In this document: piece by piece, positions 32,601 to 43,776 of the stretch | How positions within the stretch are numbered: the stretch's first letter is position 1 | Layout: the number at the start of each line of letters is the position of its first letter | Source of the DNA: Aquilaria yunnanensis | Lineage: Eukaryota; Streptophyta; Magnoliopsida; Malvales; Thymelaeaceae | Direction of reading: 5' to 3' | Assembly (NCBI GenBank): GCA_039654915.1 | Contig: CM077599.1 | Span: 86,699,001 to 86,763,000, forward strand | DNA: 64,000 bases | Notes under the pieces: generated by a model | What the model was told of the DNA's origin: nothing | What the model saw: only the letters and a program-made list of their open reading frames with translations | The model's database searches: none | Position numbers and translations under genes: made by a program

Positions 32601-32889
32601 TGTTTCTGCAGGTCTGTTTGGCCAAGCGTGTCAGTCTGAGCGGTGTGCCCCAGTTTTCTAGGGATATCAGAAGACGTGTCCCAATCAGGGGACGTGTCCC
32701 GGATTTCAAGGGACGCTTGGAGGACGTGTGCCCCATTTTTACGCAGCGGTTGACACGTGGCACTTTTCCATTGGAGGAGAGTCACGTCTGATATAGAGGG
32801 CGCGCCTTTTCAGGTGCAGAGAGCAGTTGCGGCAACGGTTCGCCTCCAAAGGGCACTTATGATGATGTTTCGGTTACCCACTTCTGACA

Positions 32890-32897
32890 TATAAATA
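32890..32897 (+). promoter_or_regulatory. E3 antisense-gene TATA box
   Basis: TATAAATA followed by GCCCATTCC, 250 bases before the ATG at 33140. Conserved with E4 and E5. Confidence 0.65.
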
Positions 32898-33139
32898 GCC
32901 CATTCCATCATAAGTTCCTTTCGCTCTTTTCTCTGCTTTGCCTCTGTTCTTGCATTTTTTCTTGCTTTCTGTGGCGGAGCTTCCCTAATCAGAGCCTTTT
33001 TCCAGCCAACTTTCACGACGGCGTCCTCAGATTTTGGCAAATCTTTCGGTGGGTTTTTGTTTGCCAGCGCGTTTTGATCCCTGTGTTCTTCTGAGTTTTT
33101 CTCCGGAAACTGTTTTCTTCCATTTTCAAACTCATTTTT

Positions 33140-35552
33140 ATGTCGAAAATGCCCATTCCTGAGAGCTGGCTGCCTCTTTTAGCCCATCCTTGCTGCACCA
33201 CCCCTGAGAAGTTAGAGAGGTGGAAGAAAAAATTCTTTCTTCCCTCTTACGCCGTTACCAGGCTGCCTCGTTCTAGCCATTATGCATTTTCAAACCATAG
33301 AAAGGAGGTTACCGTTTTTCGAGCCCAACTGAAGGCCGGTCTTCAGTATCCCCCCCCGAAGATGGTGTGCGAGTTCTGCCAATTTCATGGTATTGCGGTG
33401 AACCAGCTTCCCCCGAACTCGTACTGCTATTTTAACGCCTTCCTGTGCATGTGTGGCGTCTTCGGGATAGAACCCCATTTCAGGATTTTTATGCAGTACT
33501 ACAAGCTCTCTGTGGTCCCGAAGGGTGGCTTCTATTTCATGCTACCTCGGGGGTCCGGGGAGCAAGAAATTCATGTTCACCTTCGCCACTAAGGATAGCT
33601 GGCGGGGGTGGCAACAGAAGTTCTTCTTCATGAAGAAGGCTGAGGCCTGGTCATACGTTCCGACCGAATGGGCTCAGGGCACACTGGATGCGGACGTTGC
33701 TGATCCGAGGATGCTGCTGACCCCAGAGTTGGCTCCCGTGTTCGCGGATTTCGACGCCCGCATTCGGGCTGTTTCTGACTGGGATCCCGAGGTCTCTCCG
33801 CGCGCCCTTTACCCTTTTCTAATCAACTGGAAGTTGATGACCGAAGAGGTCCTTTGGGAACTAAAGGTGGTAAAGGAGCACGAGACTGACCTCAGGATGC
33901 CAGCTCCTGCCATCGCGGGGAAGGATTCCTGGTTGGTCAAGCTTCTTAAGGAGGAGATTTCTTTTGAGACGCTTGCCGAAAGTGAGTTATCTTCTACTCC
34001 TTTGCTGCTTTTTCCTCGGACTTACGCTGATGTTTCTCTCGTGTTTCAGAGATGGGCGACGACACTGCCGCCTATTACAAGTCCCTCTTCTCCGGCCAAG
34101 GGGAGAAGGACGATCAGACGAAGAAGGCGGCTTCCCGAAGGCGGAAGTCTACTGGCGCGGGTCCTTTGGGAAAACGGGCAAAGAGAGCTACTCAGGTTCC
34201 TCTAGAAGAAATTTCCAAGGAGACTGCCGAGGAGCCTGGGACAGCCAAAATTCCGGCGCCTGAGGCTGCTGCTTCCGAGGTCCCTCAACCCGACGTCCTT
34301 CCTCAAAGTCCTACTGCGTCGCAGGCCCTCCTTGATGTAGTGGTAGAAGTACCTTCTGCCGAGGAGCGGCGCAAGCAGAAGGGCAAGGGCACTTCGGCCG
34401 AGGAGGCCGAGGACGTTGTTGTCGAGGTCCCGCCAGGTTTGTTTCCAGGCAAAGTGTTTTTCCTTTGTTTTTTCTGGAATGGCCTTCGTTTCTGACCTGC
34501 TTCTCTTTTTTGCCCTGCAGGGGAGCTACTTACCCCGAACTGGGCTTCCGAACACGCGGAGGCGAGGGCCCGCCGCGATGCCAAAGTCCCGCAAGGGAAG
34601 ATACCGAAGGAGCCTTTTTGGACATTCACGGAGGACATGAACTTGTACTCCGGGGACTGTCCTGAAATGGCCAAGCAGATTGCGAAGGGGGTGCTCACCG
34701 AGGCCTCCTTCAAGGCTATAGCGGCGGCGCATCCGGGGGATAACACCCTCGCTGCGAAGATCACCGAGCATGCTGCTCAGGTATATCCTTCACAGCTCTT
34801 CCCCTTCAATTTTATCCTAAGTGTTTGGCTCTTACTGACCTTGCGTTTGATCTTCTTTGCAGCTGCTGGGGTATGCCGGCTTTCTCCGAGTTCGGGTAGC
34901 CAAGCAGACGGCATTCCGAGCTTCGGCCTTAGAAACCCTAGAAAAGGCGAAAGCGACGTGCTCGAAATTGACCGCCAAGAACCAGCAGCTGGCAAATGCT
35001 GCGAAGGAGGAAGCTGCCATCCTTCGGGAGGGGTTCCGAAAGGAGAAGGAATTCTTGATGGCGGGCTCTTCCCGGAAGATTGCCGACCTCCGTAATGACG
35101 TGGCAGGGCTGCTTGCTGCAAACCAAGACCTTCTTCAAGACAAGGCAAGAAAAGAGAATATCATAGTCACGCTCTTGTCTGAGAAGAAAGCCCTTCAAGC
35201 CGAGGTCCAGTCTTTAAAGAAGGTGCCGAAGGGGGAGGAGCGGATAAAGGTGCTGGAAGAGGAGGTCGAGGATCTGAAGGACGAGCTCGACGACCTTGAG
35301 CTTAAGAAGAACAAGTCTGATCAAATGAACAAGGTCGCGTTTCAGGACGGCTTCTGTCTCGCTCGGCATCAAGTTCTCCAGAGGTTCCCAGGTCTGGACC
35401 TCTCTTTTCTAGAGGGTCTAAATATTCCTGGGGGACCTCGGTGGAAATGGTCCAAGGTCGAACATCTGAAGCTTCCTCCTTCAATTCTAGCGCGGAAGGT
35501 GGCGGAAAAGGGTGGACAAACGAGTGGCTCTCAGGACGCCGGGAACCCTTAG
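33140..35552 (+). pseudogene. E3 antisense gene, copy D (one frameshift seen)
   Basis: Exons 33140-33981, 34050-34436, 34521-34780 and 34863-35552. Introns of 68, 84 and 82 bases have GT..AG ends. Joined length is 2179 bases, one more than a multiple of three. This agrees with a one-base insertion seen near 33550-33565 (GGGGTCCGGGGAGC), which breaks exon 1 after LPRG. All splice sites are intact. The exon 2 linker has KRAKR. Exon 4 is Lys/Glu-rich and coiled-coil-like, ending in the conserved FQDGFCLARHQ tail. Function unknown. Confidence 0.88.
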
Positions 35553-35679
35553 GCTTTTTTAGGGCCCCCCTTTTCCTTCCCTTATTCTGTACTCCTTCTT
35601 TGGGGACTTCTTTATTGTAAGGCAGCTTTGCTCTTAATGAAGATTTTTTTGGCTAAGTGTTTCTTCAAGTTTCTCTATT

Positions 35680-36095
35680 TCCATTTCCCCGAACACGTTC
35701 GCTCAAGAGACTTCGGAAGACCTGCAATCAAAGAAACTTTTTTACCTTCCTTTGTCCCGAGTGCGTTTACTCAAGAGACATTTGGGGGATTCTGAAAAAA
35801 CTTGACTAAGTCTTTTTGCAGGCTTCCGTATTTCCAATTTGTCCCGAACATGATCGCTCAAGGGACTCCGGAAAACCTTCAGTCAAATTCTTGTTTTTCC
35901 AGGTGTCCCGAGCATGTTTGCTCAAGGGACTTCGGAAAACCTTTCGAGAGATTTTTTACTTCCATTTTCCCGAGCATGTTCGCTCAAGGGAGTTCGGAGA
36001 ATTATCTTTGCGTTGGGTATGGCGAGTACTTCTGCGAGATTTTTGTTTTCCATCTTTCCCGAGTGTGATGGCTCAAGGGACTTCGGAAAGTCATA
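35680..36095. repeat. E3 hairpin repeat array (6 units)
   Basis: Units near 35687, 35757, 35842, 35908, 35970 and 36058 follow CCCGARCATGTTCGCTCAAG then GGACTTCGGAAAA. It lies between the antisense stop (35552) and the pol end (about 36169). A 20-plus-base T run near 36219-36241 lies beyond it, where the pol C-terminus is A-rich on -. Confidence 0.75.
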
Positions 36096-36168
36096 TCTAC
36101 GCTTTATCATGGCGAGCTTCTTTGCGGAACTCTTTCTTGCACAATTTCTGTACACTTAAGTACTTTTC

Positions 36169-39100
36169 TCAAGGCCATTCTGTGCAATCATAACTCCTCC
36201 GCTTAACCTTAAGCGTAGAATTTTTTTTTTTTTTTTTTTTCAAGGCGTCTGAATGCCGAGTGTTCTTCAATTCTATGCCTTTGGCGTCGCCAAGCTTGTA
36301 CACACCTTTTCGTACTTCGGCGAGTACCGGATAGGGTCCTTCCCAATTTGGGTGAAATACGCCATGGGGTGGCCTGCGGGGTGCGAAGTCAGCCTTTCGG
36401 AGAACGAGGTCTCCCTTCTTGACTTCTTTTGGCATGGCTCATAAGTTTATAGCCACGGCCACTCCTAGCTGGGGAGCTTTTCTTCTCAGTTGGGCATGAT
36501 GGCCATTTCTCCGTGTTGGGCCACAAGATCGAGATTGGTTCTTAGACCGAGGTCGTTACCACGCTCATCAGTTTATCAGTACTGAAGGTTGAACTATCTC
36601 TACTGGGATAATGGCCCCTGTTCCGAAGTTGAGTGAGAAAAGAGTCTCTCCTGCGACTTTTCGGGGGGTCGTTCGGTAACTCCATAATACACTTTTGGAG
36701 TTCTGCCGACCATTTCCCCTTGGCTTCCCCTAGTCTCTTTTTCAGGCCATCTTTTATGGTCCTGCTCGATACTTCTACCTGCCCGTTGCTTTGGGGGTGA
36801 GCTACTGGGGCGAAGTGCATTTTTACTCCGAGGTCGGTGATGAATTCTTGGAATCCTTTGCCTATGAACTGGGATCCGTTATCAGCTACCGGCGCCCTCG
36901 GTATGCTGAATCTACATACGATGTTCTTCCATACGAACTTCTGCACTTCTTTCGCCAAGATAGTTGCCAGTGGTTCTGCCTCTACCCAATTTGAGAAATA
37001 GTCCACTGCTACCACGCAGGATTTCACGCCTCCAAGGTCTATGCCCCAGACCGCGAAGGGCCAAGGATAGTCTACCGAAGTTACCGTTTCTGAGGATGTC
37101 CTCTGGATTTTTGCATGTCTCTGGCGGCAACCGTTTTTCCGGACAAATTGTCTTGCGTCCTATCTCAGGGTAGGCCAGAAGTATCCCTGGCGAAGTAACA
37201 CTGCTGTGAGGGCATCAGTTCCAGTGTGTGAACCACACATGCCTTTGTGGACCTTTTCAAGGATCGTTTCAGTATCCTTTTCAGCCACGCATCTCTCCAG
37301 CGGATTCGCATATCCCTGTTGGTATAACTCTTCGCCAATCAAGGAGAATCTTCCGGGGTGTCTTCGCAGTCTTACAGCATCGCCGGGGTCTTCGGGGAGC
37401 AAATTCTCTGTGAGGTATCCTTTTATTCGATCTTTCCACCCCGTTCCCGAGGTCATCATGCTCAACACTGAGATGCTCGGATGGTCTAGCACCTTGGTAT
37501 ATGTTTTCGAATTCGCCAAGCAGTCCGTCTTACTGTCATTTCACCGTGGTACATTTCGATCCGTATGGCGTCAGACTCTTGAGTGGGCTTTACTACTAGC
37601 TCATGATATTTTGCCAGGATTGGGTCCTTCGACCCATAATCTCCCGCTGTCTGCCGAACTACCAGCTGGGAATCGCTGTGAGCCTTTAGGTTTCTCACGC
37701 CAATCTTTCTCCAGGCCTTCGGGGCCCCTGATAACTACTCCAGCTCCCTGGTGTTCGGACCCCGAGGCTCCGTCTACGTGCAAGGTCCATTCTGGCTCAC
37801 CCTCTTTTGGATTTGAATAGCTCTCCTCAGTGGTGGGTATTTCGGCGATAAAATCTGCCAGCGCTTGGGCTTTTATGGCCTTCCGAGGCTCACACGTGAT
37901 TTCGTGCTTGCCCAGCTCTATGCACCACTTGGAGAGCCTTCCCAAATGATCAACTCTCTTCATGACATCCCTTAGTGGCAGACTACTTCGGACGGTGACG
38001 GGGTGAGCCTGAAAGTATGGTCGCAGCCTTCTCCCTGCAAGCACCAAGGCATATATAGCTTTTTGAAGCAAAGGGTACCTGACTTCGGCGCCATGCAGGG
38101 ACTTGCTGACATAGTAGACCGGCCATTGATTTGGCCCTTCTTCTTTCAGGAGGACCGAGCTCACAGCCTTTTCTGTAACGGCAGGCTGGCCAGGTAGACT
38201 TTGAGTTCTTCCCCGGTTTTTTGGCATTCTTTATCCCAAGGATGATCATTCCTTCCGAGGTCACCTTCCATTTTTGCTGCCTTAATCTTCTTTGGGGTTA
38301 GCGTCGATGCCACTTTCGGGTACCATGTACCCAAGGAACTCTCCCGAGGTCATCTCGAAGATGCAATTCTCAGGTTTTGGGCGGATTCCGAAGGTTCTGA
38401 GTTTTTGGAAGGTTTCCTCTGAGTTTGCAACGTGGTAGCCAGGCAGCTCGCTCTTGATTCTCCCCATTTGGTCTTTGAAGACCTTGTTCATCAACCTCTG
38501 GTAGGTGGTTCCTGCATTTTTGAGCCCGAAGGGCGCTTCTCTTTATCTTCGGGGTCCATTCTTCTCTGATGGTAGCCACTGAAGGCGTCTAGGGGACTTA
38601 GGAGCCCATACTCAGCAGTTGAATCTACCAGTTGACCAATTGGCGGCAGAGGATATGAATCTTTTGGGCAAGCATCGTTCAAATTTCTGAAGTCGATGCA
38701 CATCCGAAGCTTGTTACTTCCTTCTTTTGTAGCAATTACCACGTTACTTAGCCATTCGGGGTAGTTTACCTCCCGGATAACGCTAGCGTCTATCAGGCGC
38801 TGGACTTCGGTTTTGACGAATTCACTTTTGTGAGCTGAGATGCTCCGTTTCTTTTGCCGGACAGGTTTTACTTCCGGACTCACTTTAAGGCTATGCTGGA
38901 TTACGCGAGGGTTTACCCCTGGCATGTCCTTCGGCGAGTAGGTGAACAGATCTTTATTTGCAAGCAGAAAAGATACAAGTTTTTCCTTGTCTCCTTCGGC
39001 CATATTTTTCCCTATTCGGGTACTACGGCCTGGGACAAGCTCTACTTCTTCTGTTTCCGCTTTTGTGGAATCTTCTGCCTTGCCCCTTTCCAGCTCTTTT

Positions 39101-41361
39101 GCTCCTACAGCATGTGCTAAGTTGCTTGCTGGAGTCTTTCGTGCTGTGACGAACACCTTTCTCACCTCGCCTTGATCAATGAAGATCTTTGCGTCTCCTT
39201 TTTTGGTGGCGAAGGAGACGGTCAAGTACTTTACATCAGGGCGAATGTGCAAATTTCCCTGTGTCTGTCTGCCGAGAATGGCGTTGTATGACGAAGGCAC
39301 GTCCATGACTATGAATCTTGCCATGGTAGAGGCGAACAACTCAGCAGTTCCTTTCTCCGAAGTTCCTTTCATCATCAAGGGGAGGTCGATCCACCCGAGG
39401 ACAGGTAGCTCAGATGGTCCTACGCCGAACGTGGGTGAAGTAACAGCCTTGAGGTCACTCCTGGATACGCCCAAGCTTGGCAGCAAGTGTGAGAACAAGA
39501 CGTCTGCGTTTGACCCATCATCCAGCAGTACCCTCTTGACGTCCCAGTTTCCTATCCTCTCCATTATCAGCAATGGATCGTCATGGGGAAATACGATGGT
39601 GGAGCCATCCTCGCGGGCCAATTTTTTCGTTGGGCTCTGATATTCCATCACCGCTATCTCTCTGGCCCTTCTTTTTCTTTCCGAGGATGGAAGTCCGGTT
39701 GTGATCGTCTGTATTACTCCTGCCGAAGGTGGAGGACGCCTTCTCGGACTTGGGTTCCTTCGCCTGTCCGAATCGTAATCCTCGTCATCGGGCTTTCCTT
39801 CCTCCTCTTTTTTTTCTTTCGGGGAAGGCATTCTCAAATAACGCCGAAGCTGGCCCTGCTTTATCAGTGATTCAATGTACTTTTTCAACTGAAAGCAATC
39901 TTCGGTGTCATGACCGTGATCACGGTGGAACTGACAGAACTTCTTCATGTTCCTTCTATTGTCAGCAGTCATGCCCCTTGGTCGTTGGATTTGAGCCCCC
40001 TGTTTTTCCAACGCCATAAGGACGTTAGCCCTCGTGGTGCTCAGAGGTGTAAAGTTTTGGGGCTTCTTTCCTCCTACTCGCATTCTCCGAGGTCGGCCTG
40101 ACTGTTCCGTTGGACACCGGGCTTGCTGGCTGGACCCTTCGCCACGAGCTTGAATTTGGTCATGTTTCGGTCCAGTCATTCTCAGTTCTTCGGCTGTCAT
40201 GTGTTGTTCAGCCCTTCGGTAGAATTCTCCCAGCGTGTCCGGGGGATCTTTGGAGAATTCGTAAAACAAGTGCGAATCCCTCCGGAGGCCCCTCGTCATG
40301 GCGAGGATGCGGATTTCGGGACGAAAGTCCGGAACACTGAGGGCCTCCCTGTTGAACCTCTCGACATAGTCACGGATGGTCTCCCCGTTTATCTGTGCTA
40401 TATCAAAGATCTGGACAGGCATCTTTGCCGTCGGCTTGCTCCCAATGAACTGTTGGGTGAACGCTGTGGACAGCTCCTGGAACCCCCTGATGTTTCCGGG
40501 AGGCAGGGAATTGTACCAGGCAGTTGCTGGTTCTGCGAGGGTGACTTCGAAGCACTTGCAGAGCGTAGCATCATCAGCCCCATGTAACACCATGCTGCGT
40601 TTGTACTTTGTTAGGTGGGCCTGGGGATCAGTCCGACCCTCATAGGTCTCCAGTCGAGGTAGCCTGAAGTCACTTGGCATAGCCGCCTCGACCACTGTTC
40701 GGGCGAAAGGAGTTTCATCTCCAGAGACCGTTTCAGTTAGCCTGGCCCAAACAGGCTTGCGTGCCACCTGCTGTTCCACTCTCTCCAGTCTTGCCAAGAC
40801 TTTCTCCAGGAGGAGCGTAGCACTAGGCTCCTCTTTCTGGTGCCGTCCTTTCAGGGAGCGACTTCGGTACCGAGGTGAGGGGGACCCTGCCTCTGTTGAT
40901 AAATTTCTTCTGGTCGGGACTTCGGGTCGTTTAGACCTTGTTCTTTCCGCCAGCCGTGCCCCGAGGGGCATGTTATCTGTCGAGGACTCTTCTCGTGGCT
41001 CCCCACTTCCCGAGCTATGATGGGTTGCCCTCGAGCTTTTCTCCCGATGTCGTGCTGACGAGGTGGGTTTTTGCACCTGGGCTGGTTGCGGCCATCTTCG
41101 GTCTATTTGTTGTGTCATTTCAGCCACAACAGACCTCTGAAAGTCTCTTAAAAAATCCATGGTGATGACAAGAGGGCGTTCCTCTTCAGGCAAGGAAGTC
41201 TCTGGGGGACTTTGTTCGGTAGATGGTTGGGTCTCAGGTGCGGACGGGGACTTCGGAAGTCCTTTGTCCTTCGAACGCCGAGTTTCGACAACAGCTACCT
41301 GGGAGTAGTTTCCCACAGACGGCGCCAAATGATGCCCCAAGGCATCTTCGTTTGCTGTCAT
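36169..41361 (-). pseudogene. gag-pol: E3 gag-pol, multiply deleted
   Basis: Gag, zinc knuckle, protease and the first half of RT are open from the LTR ATG at 41361 to about 38530. After that, deletions and frameshifts remove part of RT near 38530 and between RT and RNase H near 38280, part of the second RNase H near 37710 (after IRGPEGLE), and part of the integrase near 37030. YVDD is not present in its normal context, because the sequence jumps from FKDQMGR into KSELPG. The integrase residues ADNGSQF and GQVEVSS are visible in 36542-37027. Not autonomous. Confidence 0.88.
41309..41327 (-). other. E3 primer-binding site
   Basis: On - TGGCGCCGTCTGTGGGAAA, two bases after the LTR end; it differs from E2/E4 only in the last base. 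Confidence 0.88.
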
Positions 41362-42078
41362 GTTGACAGGTGGAGAGACTTCCTGAGGAGGCGAGTACCT
41401 GGAGCTCAGGTTTCCCAGCTGAGTGTGCTTGAAAAGCTCAAAGAAGAGGTTAGGAGGTCCCCGGTTTGCTTTTCCAGGGAGGACCCTCCGACGCCCAAGT
41501 CAGTTTTCTGAGTGAAGGTGGAGGAAGAACACTAAGTGATCAAGTGTCTTGCCTGTTTTGTGTTTTCTCAGAGAGAGGAAAATGCCCCATCCTTTGCCCA
41601 GTCCCATTTCCTAGTATTTATAGGAGTAGCTGGTCCGTTCAGATCATGACACGTGTTCGGTCGGATTTGATCTGTCTCTTTCGACCTAGGGGACAGGCAG
41701 CCGTTTGCAGCCTCTTTTAGCCCTGGACCCGGACGGGTTGTGTCAGGACTGGGGCGGCTGCGGCGTGTCATTTCGCCGTTCAGATGTGATGTGTAGGGTT
41801 TTTGGGCGACATGTCAGAGGCTCCTTAAATGCTCATACCGTACTCCCGAGGTCCCCTGGGCGAGGTCGCCCTTCGGTACGTGCACCCTCTTCGGATTCTA
41901 TCCGTCCTTCGGTGCGAGCACCTCCTTCGAGATCTATCCCATAATTCTGGGAGCGCCCTTGATGAACACCTTCTTCGGGACTCACATCCATAGTTCGGGG
42001 ATTCCCTTGTTAAGGTGTTTCTTCTTCGGGAAGACCTCTTTGGGGCCTCTTCCTTCGGGGAGATTCTCCCTTGCTTCA
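41330..42078 (-). repeat. E3 5' LTR, inner part (continued at 53235-53455)
   Basis: It matches 31231 onward and stops at TTGCTTCA, where E4 enters. The remaining 221 bases (GAGAGATGGC...) resume at 53235. It includes TATTTATAG at 41615-41623 and ACACGTGT at 41649-41656. Total length is 970 bp. Confidence 0.95.
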
Positions 42079-42947
42079 TGATGGCCTAAGGCCTCATCGT
42101 TGTGAGTCATGATGACTGTTGAGGAGACTTCTAGGAGGAAGAACGCCTGGAAGGTGGATTGCCCCAAGGAGAGTACCTGAAAAGCTGGTAAACAGGGTTA
42201 GGAGGCCCCCGGAGTGTTTTTCCGGGGGGGGGGAGCCTCCGACGCCCAAGTCAGTGGTGGCCGGAAGAAGGAGAAAGTCACTAGCTCAAAGAGAAAGGCA
42301 GAAAAGTCTCGCCTGGTATTTTCTCAGAGTGTGGGAGCTGTATATCCGGCCTGCCAACCTCATGTCAAGTATTTATTTCCTGTATATATAGGAATACCTA
42401 GCCCGTTCAGATCATGACACGTGTGCGGTCGGATGCTCCTGAACGTCTGGGCGTAGGGGACAGATAGTTGGTAACTAGATGGCCTCGAGCCTTGTGCTGA
42501 GACGGGCCATGATATGATTCTGATGGCGTCTGCGCGTCAGGGCGACTTTTTACGTCTGTGGTGGGACGTGTCAGAGGCTTCCTTAAATGCTTCCTTAAAT
42601 GCGCCTGCCGTACTCCCGAGGTCCCTGGGCGAGGTCGTCCTCTAGTTCGGACAGAGCCTCTTCGGGAAGCCTACCCTCAGTTCGGGGGTTCCCAGTTCCA
42701 GGGAGTTCCGCCTTCGGGGATATCATATTCGGGCAGAAATGTCTGGTGCCACTTTTCCGAAGGCGCGTTGTTCACAACCTTGGGGGGCGAATGGAGTCCT
42801 CAAGTTTTACTGGCGTGCCGAGGCTCGGAGCTCTCAGGCTATCTCCCGAGGTGCATGATTCCACCTATTCCTGGGAAGCGCCAGTTCTTCTGGCCGTTGT
42901 TGTGGCAGGGTATTCGGCCAGATTGAGGCGACAGCCTTTGGCTATCA
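42079..42947 (-). repeat. E4 3' LTR (869 bp)
   Basis: TGATGGCCTAAGGCCTCATC... to ...CTTTGGCTATCA. TATATATA at 42383-42390 and ACACGTGT at 42417-42424. Polypurine complement CATGCCCCCCTCTGG at 42948-42962. Confidence 0.95.
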
Positions 42948-43039
42948 CATGCCCCCCTCTGGAAAGCCGAAGTGAAGACTTCGGTTTGCATCTCTTTCCG
43001 AGGTTGCCGTTGGGAGTCTTGTTGGGAAGCATAACCTGT

Positions 43040-43205
43040 TCCGAGGTCGCACCTTTTGCCCGAGGGTCTGGGCTGTTCGGCCTTGGCCTATTCTTTGGTG
43101 TCTCCGAGGCAAAGCTTGTACCGAAGATACACCTCTTGCCCAAAAGTCATGGGCTGTTCAGCCATAGCCTGTCTCTTGGTGTCCTCGAGGTGGCCTGCTT
43201 TTTAT
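43040..43205 (+). repeat. E4 tandem repeat of about 80 bp, two units
   Basis: Units start at 43040 and 43120 and are homologous to the E3 array (ACCTTTTGCCCGAG, GGTGTCTCCGAGG; ACCGAAGATACACC). Confidence 0.65.
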
Positions 43206-43491
43206 TTCTGCAGGTCTGATGGCCAAGCGTGTCAGACTGAGCGGCGCGTCTCCATTTCTCAGGGATGTCAAACGACGTGTCCCAATCAGGAGGCGTGTCC
43301 CGGTTTTCCAGGCACGTTTGGGGAGGCACGTCCCCCATTTCTGCGCAGCGGTTGACACGTGGCTTCTTGCCATTGGAGGAGAGGCGCGTCATTTACAGAG
43401 GGCGCGCCTTTTCGGGTGCAGCGGGCAGTTACGGCGACGATTCGCCTCCAATGGGTACTTATGATGTTCTTTCGGTTACCCACCTTTGGCC

Positions 43492-43499
43492 TATAAATA
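43492..43499 (+). promoter_or_regulatory. E4 antisense-gene TATA box
   Basis: TATAAATA then GCCCATTCC, 278 bases before the ATG at 43777. Confidence 0.65.
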
Positions 43500-43776
43500 G
43501 CCCATTCCATCATAAGTCCCACTTACTGTTTTTCTGCTCTGCCCTCTGTTCTTGCGTTTTATCTTGGTTTCTGTGGCGGAGCTTCTTTAATCAGAGCTTT
43601 TTCCTACCAACTTTCACGACAGCGTCCTCAGGCAAATCTTTTGGTGGGTTTTGATTTTCAGAGTACTCTGATTCCTCTATTTTTCTGAGTTTTTCTGGAA
43701 AACTGTTGTTTTTTCCAAACTCGTCTTCTGAGTTTTTTATGGAAACTATTTTCTTTTCCATCTCAAACTCTTTTTC

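Noticed and set aside
36219..36241. Poly-T run as a terminator or retroposon poly(A) tail
   Set aside because: It aligns with the A-rich lysine codons at the pol C-terminus in relatives and is best explained as expansion of a homopolymer.
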